From a bacterium (GTDB taxonomy: Bacteria; Ratteibacteria; UBA8468), in NCBI GenBank assembly GCA_030672255.1, contig DAOVGU010000062.1, positions 1 through 8,591 on the forward strand: a stretch of 8,591 nucleotides of DNA, written 5' to 3'. This document shows, in pieces, positions 1-7,216 of this stretch (positions within the stretch are counted from its first letter, which is position 1; each line of letters opens with the position of its first letter). The notes below the pieces were generated by a model, which was not told where the DNA came from, searched no databases, and saw only the letters and a program-made list of their open reading frames with translations. The translations under genes were made by a program, and so were the position numbers.

Positions 1-35
1 TTTACTGGAGGTTCTGATGGGTGTCAAAGGGAAAA

Positions 36-88
36 AGTTATCAACACTATTAACAGTTATCAACTCCCCCCTCTTTGGAAACTCCCCC
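36..88. repeat. Short direct repeats in a gene-free end region
   Basis: AGTTATCAAC occurs at 36-45 and 55-64, with a related TATTAAC between them at 48-54, giving three TATNAAC units at 10- and 9-base steps. Overlapping the last unit, AACTCCCCC occurs at 62-70 and 80-88. Bases 1-118 hold no gene I can recognise: two plus-strand frames are open from the edge to stops at 97-102, but they are about 32-33 codons long, without recognisable motifs. The repeats could be the end of a mobile element, protein-binding sites or chance. Confidence 0.4.
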
Positions 89-118
89 TATTACTATGAA
101 TAAGAATATCTGTAACCA

Positions 119-1249
119 TCACTTAAAGATACTACAATTTAAAGAAGTAATATCAGATAGAGCATGGATAATGAAGCTTGCTGATTCATATTCTCCTGGT
201 GTAGCCACCATTTCAATTTCCTTTGAGATTTTTCCCGGGATAACGGAATCAAAAGGGTTAATCTTTAAGCTAGTTATAGGAGAAATTACATAGACAAGCA
301 TATCTTTTTCTTCTGTTTCTGAGATGAATTTGACATTTTTGATACTTTTTCTGCTACCTTCCAAAAGCAAATCTATTTCCCTTTGTTCAGAAAATCTTAT
401 ATATCTCCGTGATGTTATAGCTTTTATCCTTCCCTTAAGGGAGTCTATTTTTTCTTTTACCTCTTCCTTTTTCTTCTCCGCCTCAGGAGAAAGGTCAATG
501 AGGGAAGCAATCTCTTTTTGCCTTTTTTCTAATGCCTTTTCCCATAAAGATATCTTCTCAGCAAATTTTTTCTTCACCGGGGCCCATCTTCTCTTTATTT
601 CCTGTTTATAGGACCCTTCAATAGGAATCTCTCCTTCTATTTTAATATCATCGACATAGACAACTACCCTTTTTCCTTTTCTTCCAAAAAGGAAAAGGCC
701 AGTTCTGCCTACATAAACACCAACATTTTCTTTTTTTACTCCCCATCTCTCACTTGCTATTCCCATAGCAAGGCTTTTACCAGAGCTTACTATATCACCT
801 TCTATAAGTTTCCATTCCCCTTTGCTTCTTGCCCCACCAAATTTAGGACTACCACTTCCAATTTCTTTGTTACCGCCAGCAATTCCAAGTTGAACTCCCA
901 GAACAGCAGTTCCAGTACTTTCCTCCCCTAAATAAATATACCCGGAATACTTGAGCTTTCCCTCTGCTGGTATACTTTTAGGTAAAGGAAGTTTCCAATA
1001 AAAATATCTCCCCTCTTGGAAAGTCACATCTAACTTAAAAGATTTCTTACCAGAAAAAAAATTTTCTTCAGTTAATCCTTTGAAGTTTACTGTATACTTA
1101 CCATTAGTTACCCAGGACTTCACTGGATCGCTTTCTTCAAAATCTTCCTGAAAAAGGAAATGCCTCATCTCCAACTCTCCTGCTCCTGCCATAAAGGCAG
1201 AAAACAAAAATACTACACTTCCCACTCCTACCAAAACTTTCCTTAACAT
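119..1249 (-). CDS. Secreted beta-sandwich/coiled-coil protein, probably a truncated larger enzyme
   Basis: This 376-residue paralog of the gene at 7191-6247 has a signal peptide ending near AGA23/G24 and a carbohydrate-binding-like sandwich at ~30-212 (SGKKSFKLDVTF, PAEGKLKYSGYI, VVVYVDDIKIEGEIP). A Lys/Glu-rich coiled coil follows at ~213-305. Unlike its paralog it continues into a new domain at ~316-376, where ISKEIEMVATPGEYESASFIIHAL resembles the N-terminal beta-sandwich that precedes catalytic domains in GH123/DUF4091-type glycosidases. Only about 60 residues of that domain are present before TGA at 121-119. After the stop another frame reads SDGYRYSYS and then a stop, which could be decayed continuation. 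The likeliest reading is a gene truncated by frameshift or rearrangement; a genuine short secreted protein is the alternative. Start supported by GGGGGT upstream. The protein may still be exported as a binding module. Confidence 0.75.
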   Translation of the reverse strand: MLRKVLVGVGSVVFLFSAFMAGAGELEMRHFLFQEDFEESDPVKSWVTNGKYTVNFKGLTEENFFSGKKSFKLDVTFQEGRYFYWKLPLPKSIPAEGKLKYSGYIYLGEESTGTAVLGVQLGIAGGNKEIGSGSPKFGGARSKGEWKLIEGDIVSSGKSLAMGIASERWGVKKENVGVYVGRTGLFLFGRKGKRVVVYVDDIKIEGEIPIEGSYKQEIKRRWAPVKKKFAEKISLWEKALEKRQKEIASLIDLSPEAEKKKEEVKEKIDSLKGRIKAITSRRYIRFSEQREIDLLLEGSRKSIKNVKFISETEEKDMLVYVISPITSLKINPFDSVIPGKISKEIEMVATPGEYESASFIIHALSDITSLNCSIFK

Positions 1250-1273
1250 AATAATCTACCCCCTTTTTTATTT
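1198..1273 (-). repeat. Direct repeat copy 2: RBS and signal-peptide region shared with 7140-7214
   Basis: This is the second copy of the segment described at 7140-7214. It carries the G-rich Shine-Dalgarno, the GTAGATTATT spacer and the first ~17 codons. The upstream limit of similarity falls at an A-rich run (1264-1273, TTTTTTATTT on the plus strand), which is just where the transaldolase-like reading frame loses its family resemblance. That makes it a plausible recombination or insertion edge. Confidence 0.8.
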
Positions 1274-1338
1274 ATCCTGGATAATCCCCTTGCCTCCTTA
1301 ATCGCCTCCACCTTTGCCGTATCAATAAAGAATTCCAT
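1243..1338 (-). pseudogene. Truncated 5' remnant of a transaldolase / fructose-6-phosphate aldolase gene
   Basis: In the gap after the glycosidase, a minus-strand ATG at 1338-1336 with AGGGAG about four bases upstream opens a 31-codon frame ending in TAA at 1245-1243. Its first 19 residues, MEFFIDTAKVEAIKEARGL, match the N-terminus of the small transaldolase/FSA family, which typically begins (M)xFFIDTAxxxEIKxA, here lacking the following GVTTNP block. After about codon 19 the sequence runs into A-rich DNA shared with the leader of the other beta-sandwich gene and then overlaps the start of the 1249-119 gene out of frame. In another frame the bases read GIIQDK before a stop, faintly like the family's GIIDG. 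The identification rests on a short stretch, so chance similarity or a tiny independent ORF remains possible. Confidence 0.5.
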
Positions 1339-1382
1339 TTCTCTCCCTTCGGGTTCAATCAATAAATTTTTCCAGTCTTTTA

Positions 1383-4300
1383 TTACTTTATTCCTTTTAA
1401 TGCCTGATTTATTTCTTCTTTTTTCAAAAGTATTTCTTTTTCACTATTTTCTTCAAGGGCTGCACGGAACTTTTCTAAAGAGACAAAGATTTGAAAGAGC
1501 TCATCATTCCTTGAAGGATACTTTCCTTTCAGCTGCTTCAGCCTTCTTTTAAATTTTTCATATCCTTCTAAGTTTTTCTTTTTTTGATTACCGATTAGAG
1601 AAAAACCCTTTTTAGTACTTAGCAGCAAACCTCCCTTTTTATTAAAAAGGATAAGAGAAATTTCATATTTTCCATCAGCTAAATCCTGCCAGGAGAAGGA
1701 AAAGGATTTTTTCATAGGTTTTTCAAAGGAGACAATTCCGCCAAAGTTAGCCAGCTCTTTTAGTTTTTTACCCGTATGATAAAGGCAAATTTCTCCTTTT
1801 ATTTCTCTCTCTTCCGATGAATCAGTGGCTAATTCCACTGTAAGAGGCACACTCTCGCTTTGATTAATCATTTTTCCTGGCAGTGCTAAGTAAGAAGCGA
1901 TCTCCCTGCTATAATTGCTTATTCCAGGAATTCCCTTAACAAAGGAAAGGTTAACGTTTAAGGGAAGATATGCGTGGGGCTGAATTTCTTTACTGCGAGC
2001 ATGGGTTGACAAATTGTAATGTGTAGTTAGCATAGAAGGTACAAATCTTTCGACTTCTTCCAGCGAAAAAGAAATAATCAGATATAACCTTGAAATTCTA
2101 TCAGCGCACGCTGCCCAACTTCGGGAGGCAGTGATGTTGTGGGGTATCCCCCCAGCGAAGTAAGGGAAAACCTCTACTTCTTCCCCCATAGGGATAAAGA
2201 AGGCATCTTCAACACCCCCACTACCCCCAATACTCAACTCAGGCTGTAAATGTAAGGAAAGAAAACGAGAATTTTTTGCATAGTTATATTCCTTTATTTC
2301 CAATCTTAGTTTATATTCTCCTTTTTTAAGGGTAAGTATCTTTTCCAGCATAAGGTCTTTGACTGGCTTTCTCAGCCTTAAAAGGATTTTTATTTCCTCT
2401 GGGGTGTTTTTTAAAAGCTGGTAAGAAAAGCTCTGATTGTAGAAACTTCCAGGCCAGCCATGGTCGATTTCATCTATACCACCGATCAAATGTCCTTCAC
2501 GTTCAGACTGTTTAAGGTGGTTAGTCTTATCATAGCAAGTGATGAGTTCAATTATACGACCGGCACTTTCAGGAAGTATTCTTGCTTCTATCAATCCATT
2601 TGATAAAACCAGACTTTTATGACCAAAATAATCCTCTTTTTTGAGGGAACAGATAGAAGCAACGGTTTTTCTTTCAGTCCCTTTTACCTCTAACCGTATG
2701 CCTAAAGGCATAACGAAGTGGCAGGAGAGGCATTTGACCAGAAAAGAGTTTTTCTTAAAAGAAAAACAATATTCCCTGTTTGGTTCAACTTTTCTTCTTA
2801 CTTTTTCCCCTCTTTTACTCACTGTAAGATAGGCTTCGCCGCTATTATCTGTTAACGCAACTACATCTGCCTGAAAAAGAAACCCATCTATTGTCTTCGG
2901 TTCATTTACACGAAGTTCCCCTTTAAAGGGAAGAGAAACGGGACTTGAGGAAAGATTTGAGCCTAAAGTACTTATCTTGCCAGTAGGAGTTTGCCAAGAA
3001 AGAGAAACTTTTCTAAGGGAAGATGCCTTATTTAGCTGATAGACCCTGCCACCAGGAGAAAGAATGATGCCGTAGAAAGAGGTATAGTTGCCATCAAAGT
3101 GAGAAGGTATCTCTGTTCCCAGAAGGTAATCGACAACTTTATAGTTCCCCTTAACTTTCAATCTAAACCTTTTTAGATTGTTTACCAATCCCTTATCCCT
3201 GCGATAGGCACAGATAAGATATTTTTTACCTCTATATTCCCAGTCTCTGATTAAAAGCTTTTTATCAAGGCAGATATATCTGGGCGTCAAGTTAATCTCC
3301 TGGGTGACTTTCTTCATTATTAAGGAAGCAGCAGCAGTGTTGTAGTCAAAACCAAAGGGAGCGCCGCTGATTAAGAGCTTACCTTTACCCAGAGGAATAG
3401 AGATAAGGGCTGGTTCTTCACTGGTGTAGCTTAGAAGCACCTTTGCCTTCTCCGGGGAAAAAAGTGCGGGAGAGAAGGCAAGTTTGGGTTTTGTAATGAG
3501 ATAGATTTCACCCTCTGGCAGGAGGATCTCTTTTGTTCTCACTACAGAAGGAACAACCCCTGCTTCTTTAAATAAAAGATTACAAGGGTGCCCATAGTTA
3601 TCATGCTGACCTACTTTGCCTTCCAAAAGGATATTCCCTCCATCTCTCACATAATCAAGCAATCTTTCCTGCAATTCTTCGGAAAGGTATTCTGCCTGGG
3701 GCACAATTAGGAGCTGAGCTTCAGAAAGGTCAGCCCCTTCCAGAATAGCCTCTTCTGCTACTGCTCTTGCTGGAATGTGAGATCTTAAAAAGTGCATGTA
3801 AAAGTTGGTTGTCGCTGTGCGATGAGAGTTAGGCACGCCCAGGTATAATATCCTAACACCCCAGCCTTGATGGCAGCGGCTGGTATCAGAGAAGAGTATT
3901 CTTATTTGTGGTTCCCTTCTCTTGCCATCCAAGAGAATGTGGTCGAATCTGTTGATGTCGGTAACCAGGCTCTTTAACTGCCAGCCATAGAGGGTGGGTA
4001 GTCCCGTAGTATCTACATAGTTTCCTATATCGCGCCCATACATCCTCCAGACCCAAAGATTAATTCCTACCATTCCACCGCTGAGAGCTTTCCAGGTCTC
4101 ATCGCATAGCAACCTTCTGCCTTTTAGATGGTTTGCTGAGATGTAAAATTGACTCCACTCTCCGGTGAAAAATGGCTTGCCACAGTTGAGGTCAAGCCAG
4201 ACCCATTCTCTCTTCGTGGGAGCCCATCGGGTCCCATCCACTCCACTAATATCGGTAAGCTTGGTAAGCTGGTAGAAGTTGAGTCCGCAAAGAGTATTTC

Positions 4301-6221
4301 CCATCACGTGCTCAGAGGCAGAAAAATTGGAGAGTGGTGTTTTCGGGTCATATTTTTTGAAGGTATCATAAGCCCATTGTCCATCAGAGAGGTATCTCTT
4401 CTCTCTGAAGTTTGTCCAATCTTCCCAATTACTATGCTCAGAGATAGATTTAGGCATTTTTGTTAGAAGCTTTATCTCCTCAAATTTCTTATAGTCTGCC
4501 TTCCATTGCCTGTTTAAAGTTTCAATTTCTTTATATTTTTTCTTCAGATATTCCTGATACTCCTCTCTTGCCTGTTCTCCCCAGAATCTAACGCCTAATC
4601 CACCTTCTCTGCAACCAGCAATGTAGCGCACAACAGGCTTATCTTTCCATATAGAAATAAAATCAGCTATTCTCTTTTCAAGCCGCTTATATCTGTAAAC
4701 TTGTCTCTTGGTCTCTTTTACCTCTCCTGTAACCGGGTTGAGAATACCTTGAGAAGGGATTATCTCGGGATACAATATAGAAGGGGAATAAATGTCAAAC
4801 TTTATTCCCTCTGCGTTTTTTCTTACTATTGGGTCATCTAAGTAGTGGTGGAGAAAACGAGTTTCGTGCTGTGGGTAATAGGCATTTGCTCCTATCTCTT
4901 TAAGGCTCTGGAAGAAATCGTGCCGCAGCGTGTAAAGGCTTATAGGTTTAGTTATCCCAGCATCAACTATAAACTGGCCCCAAAGGTTTCTTATCCTTAT
5001 TTCTCGGGGATAGTTAATTTTCTTAATCTCTTCTGCCAATTCTCTCCTGAATATCTGGAGCTTTTCTGTTTCCTCGTATAATCGGGATAGAAGTCTTTTT
5101 CTTCTCTTATCCTGTTCTTTAGTATCTGAACCCAAGACGAGAAGCTTGTCTATTGATTGTTTCTTGCCTATTATATAGGAGAGAGTTTTTTCACATTGAG
5201 AGATCTTTTCCTTTAAACCTTCAAATTCTTTTTTATTTTTCTGATAAAACTTACAGAAGGCTATATCTCTTAAAGAAGCAGAGGTTTCTACAAAGAGTTT
5301 ACCAAAAGCACTCACTTCTCTTTGAAGTCTAATAACTCTTTCATAGTAGGAAGGTTCTTCTTCTTTTGGAAATCTTATCTCACAAACCTTCAAGGAGGCA
5401 TAAAGGATATCTCTGGCAGATGTGGTATTCATAAGTGAAGAACCCAGATTCCCCAGGATAACCAAAGTAGAGTCATTGAAGTAATTACTGTGGTAACGAT
5501 AGGCAATAAAATCGGCAGGTTCTCCATTGGGCAAGAGGTAAATGGGAAAAATGATGTTGGCTGCAGTCTCTATATTTGGGCCACCCGAAATATCACCATC
5601 ACCACTACCCCAACCTTCTGCCCTGAGACGGTGATAATTCATCTTGTCGGGGAGACCAAAACTGTTATTAAATGGCCCCACAGTAGGGGGAAGTTTTTTA
5701 AAGAGAGGAGAAAGGTTAGGGTTCAGCTTTAAAGTGGTATTAAGGCTTCTCTTTGCCCATTTCCAGGGAAGAAATCTTATTTGAAGTTCAGAGCGCCTCC
5801 CTCCACCAAAAGGAACTTTATCTTTCCAGATTCTCTTCTCTAAATCATATTTAATGCCCCACTTGGGAAGAACACTTGTAATCACATTTCCGCCTTCAGC
5901 AAGAAAATTAGGAATGGAATATCCAGCCTCAAAGGGAATATTGTAGCCATCAGGCAGAATAAGTGTATCAAATCTTTCCTTGGTAAGAAAACTGGCATTA
6001 GAGAGTTCTTTTGCCCCGGCAACCGTCACATCCAATCCAAGATCCTTCAAGCTTTCCTTGTACCAGAGGATATCTTTTCCGCTGGCTGGAAAACTCTCCT
6101 GGTAAAAGATAACCACCCTTTTATTCTGAAGAGATTCTTTTGCAAAGGACATCCAAGGCAACAAAAGTCCCAAACACAACGTTAAAGCAAATATACTTAT
6201 ATTACTTTTCTTTGCTTTCAT
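1383..6221 (-). CDS. Secreted multidomain GH42-like glycoside hydrolase (putative beta-galactosidase)
   Basis: This 1612-residue protein has a signal peptide ending about SFA27/K28. Residues ~35-280 look like a flavodoxin/amidotransferase-like domain (RVVIFYQE, LILPDGYN, FLAEGGNVITS). A charged helical, probably coiled-coil, stretch covers ~285-405. From ~410 to ~760 a TIM-barrel region resembles GH42: EYLKKKYKEIETLNRQW is the typical 'kY.t...LN..W' segment. E539 (in GCREGG) and E688 (in FFTGEW) are the candidate acid/base and nucleophile. Residues ~765-880 match the GH42 trimerisation-type domain (LLIVPQAEYLS, DYVRDGGNILLEG). Beta-rich modules follow. A galactose-mutarotase-like sandwich begins near N1208 (SNGLIEARILPESAGRI), then an Ig-like domain at ~1435-1550 and a Lys/Glu-rich tail. 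GH42 enzymes are usually about 650-700 residues, so this one is more than twice the normal length. The canonical Asn-Glu of the acid/base strand reads Arg-Glu. Start: a purine-rich GGGGGTGA lies just upstream of 6221. Substrate is not determinable from sequence. Confidence 0.85.
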   Translation of the reverse strand: MKAKKSNISIFALTLCLGLLLPWMSFAKESLQNKRVVIFYQESFPASGKDILWYKESLKDLGLDVTVAGAKELSNASFLTKERFDTLILPDGYNIPFEAGYSIPNFLAEGGNVITSVLPKWGIKYDLEKRIWKDKVPFGGGRRSELQIRFLPWKWAKRSLNTTLKLNPNLSPLFKKLPPTVGPFNNSFGLPDKMNYHRLRAEGWGSGDGDISGGPNIETAANIIFPIYLLPNGEPADFIAYRYHSNYFNDSTLVILGNLGSSLMNTTSARDILYASLKVCEIRFPKEEEPSYYERVIRLQREVSAFGKLFVETSASLRDIAFCKFYQKNKKEFEGLKEKISQCEKTLSYIIGKKQSIDKLLVLGSDTKEQDKRRKRLLSRLYEETEKLQIFRRELAEEIKKINYPREIRIRNLWGQFIVDAGITKPISLYTLRHDFFQSLKEIGANAYYPQHETRFLHHYLDDPIVRKNAEGIKFDIYSPSILYPEIIPSQGILNPVTGEVKETKRQVYRYKRLEKRIADFISIWKDKPVVRYIAGCREGGLGVRFWGEQAREEYQEYLKKKYKEIETLNRQWKADYKKFEEIKLLTKMPKSISEHSNWEDWTNFREKRYLSDGQWAYDTFKKYDPKTPLSNFSASEHVMGNTLCGLNFYQLTKLTDISGVDGTRWAPTKREWVWLDLNCGKPFFTGEWSQFYISANHLKGRRLLCDETWKALSGGMVGINLWVWRMYGRDIGNYVDTTGLPTLYGWQLKSLVTDINRFDHILLDGKRREPQIRILFSDTSRCHQGWGVRILYLGVPNSHRTATTNFYMHFLRSHIPARAVAEEAILEGADLSEAQLLIVPQAEYLSEELQERLLDYVRDGGNILLEGKVGQHDNYGHPCNLLFKEAGVVPSVVRTKEILLPEGEIYLITKPKLAFSPALFSPEKAKVLLSYTSEEPALISIPLGKGKLLISGAPFGFDYNTAAASLIMKKVTQEINLTPRYICLDKKLLIRDWEYRGKKYLICAYRRDKGLVNNLKRFRLKVKGNYKVVDYLLGTEIPSHFDGNYTSFYGIILSPGGRVYQLNKASSLRKVSLSWQTPTGKISTLGSNLSSSPVSLPFKGELRVNEPKTIDGFLFQADVVALTDNSGEAYLTVSKRGEKVRRKVEPNREYCFSFKKNSFLVKCLSCHFVMPLGIRLEVKGTERKTVASICSLKKEDYFGHKSLVLSNGLIEARILPESAGRIIELITCYDKTNHLKQSEREGHLIGGIDEIDHGWPGSFYNQSFSYQLLKNTPEEIKILLRLRKPVKDLMLEKILTLKKGEYKLRLEIKEYNYAKNSRFLSLHLQPELSIGGSGGVEDAFFIPMGEEVEVFPYFAGGIPHNITASRSWAACADRISRLYLIISFSLEEVERFVPSMLTTHYNLSTHARSKEIQPHAYLPLNVNLSFVKGIPGISNYSREIASYLALPGKMINQSESVPLTVELATDSSEEREIKGEICLYHTGKKLKELANFGGIVSFEKPMKKSFSFSWQDLADGKYEISLILFNKKGGLLLSTKKGFSLIGNQKKKNLEGYEKFKRRLKQLKGKYPSRNDELFQIFVSLEKFRAALEENSEKEILLKKEEINQALKGIK

Positions 6222-6246
6222 CTTTCACCCCCATTTTTATTGTTTT

Positions 6247-7191
6247 TTAAAAATATCCTTCTTCTTGGTTTAAGTTAGAAATTTTTTCCTTAATCTTTTC
6301 TATAGAAGAAGAGATCTTTTTCTCTTCAGAAGCCTTAATATACCCCTTCCTTTTCCTTATCTCAGATACTTCTGTTATTAACGAATTCATCTTCTTCTCA
6401 AGTTTCTTTTTCTCTTCACCTTTAAGAGAACTTAAATCTTTAGATATTTTACTTAAAGAATTTTCCCAATAGACAAGTTTCCTTTCTACCCTTTCCTTAA
6501 CTAGAACCCATCTTCTTTTTCTCTCCTCTTTATAAGCTTCTTCCGTAGGGACCTCTCCTTCAACCTTTATATCATCTACATAGACCACTACCCTCTCTCC
6601 TGCTTTTGCTTCGAGAAAAACGGCAACTCTATCTATATAAATACCAACATCTTTTCCTGTCATTCCCCATTTATACTTGCGTAATAAATTATCAGCAAGT
6701 TGCTTACCATGCTTTACTAAATCTGCTTCTATTAGATACCACTTTCCCTTGCTAGGAACCCGCCAAGTCCTGTCAAAACGGGCACAACCAGAATGAAAGG
6801 TACAAGAAACATTTACTCCTAGTTTGCTACGTTTCCAACCGCTGGAAGTGCTTTCTTCGTCTACCAAGATATGACCAGAGAACTTAAGTTTACCTTCTGC
6901 TGGAACCCGCAGTGGAATAGCCCAGTAGGCAAAGAGACTTTTCTTCTCAGGGCCTAAAAAGGTAATATCAAGCTTAAAAGACTTTTTACCAGAGTGAGCC
7001 TTTTCTTCTGTTAGCCCTTTGAAATTTACCTTATATTCAGCGTTAGCTGACCAGCATTTAAAAGGGTCTATATTTTCAAAACCTTCCTGATAAAGATAGG
7101 GTTTTTTCTTCAACTCTGCTGCCTTAACTACATTAAAACCAGAAAACAAAAATACTACACTTCCCACTCCTACCAGAATTTTCTTTAACAT
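6247..7191 (-). CDS. Secreted carbohydrate-binding-like beta-sandwich protein with coiled-coil tail
   Basis: This is a 314-residue protein that I cannot name. Residues 1-24 form a signal peptide (MLKK, a hydrophobic core, and a VKA/AE cleavage site). Residues about 30-215 resemble a jelly-roll carbohydrate-binding module of the CBM4/9 type: an opening GFENIDPFKCW, a central SGKKSFKLDITF strand, PAEGKLKFSGHI, and a closing VVVYVDDIKVEGEVP strand. Residues about 216-308 are rich in Lys and Glu with heptad-like spacing, consistent with a coiled coil. It is clearly paralogous to the gene at 1249-119, which shares the same order and several blocks (VNFKGLTEE, SGKKSFKLD, VVVYVDDIK). The start is supported by AGAGGT upstream. 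It lies 25 bp after the prepilin gene and 25 bp before the glycosidase gene, which suggests it binds a glycan or docks the enzyme. Sugar binding is inferred from fold-like features, not from recognised ligand residues. Confidence 0.8.
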   Translation of the reverse strand: MLKKILVGVGSVVFLFSGFNVVKAAELKKKPYLYQEGFENIDPFKCWSANAEYKVNFKGLTEEKAHSGKKSFKLDITFLGPEKKSLFAYWAIPLRVPAEGKLKFSGHILVDEESTSSGWKRSKLGVNVSCTFHSGCARFDRTWRVPSKGKWYLIEADLVKHGKQLADNLLRKYKWGMTGKDVGIYIDRVAVFLEAKAGERVVVYVDDIKVEGEVPTEEAYKEERKRRWVLVKERVERKLVYWENSLSKISKDLSSLKGEEKKKLEKKMNSLITEVSEIRKRKGYIKASEEKKISSSIEKIKEKISNLNQEEGYF

Positions 7192-7214
7192 AATAATCTA
7201 CCTCTTTTTTATTT
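7140..7214 (-). repeat. Direct repeat copy 1: RBS and signal-peptide region shared with 1198-1273
   Basis: This stretch covers the leader, ribosome binding site and first ~17 codons of the first beta-sandwich gene. It matches 1198-1273 almost base for base: 7140-7175 is identical to 1198-1233 over 36 bases, and 7185-7202 is identical to 1243-1260 over 18 bases. There are three substitutions between those blocks and one single-base length difference in the G-rich Shine-Dalgarno region. Identity drops sharply after the hydrophobic core of the signal peptide. Confidence 0.8.
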
Positions 7215-7216
7215 TA

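Noticed and set aside
36..88. Short direct repeats considered as a CRISPR array or a DnaA-box cluster
   Set aside because: Units are only about 9-10 bases with no unique spacers of constant length, and GTTATCAAC does not match the DnaA box TTATCCACA well.
1..102. Two plus-strand frames open from the window edge to stops at 97-102, possibly the end of a convergent gene
   Set aside because: About 32-33 codons each with no recognisable motif; two frames being open at once fits chance as well as coding.
75..611. Plus-strand open frames of 72 and 95 codons (75-293 and 324-611)
   Set aside because: Both lie opposite the coherent 376-residue minus-strand gene and read as low-complexity antisense of its Lys/Glu-rich coiled coil.
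1339..1382. CCCGAAGGG mini-hairpin after the glycosidase stop as a terminator
   Set aside because: Only three base pairs and no following U-run; it lies immediately upstream of the transaldolase-like start codon.
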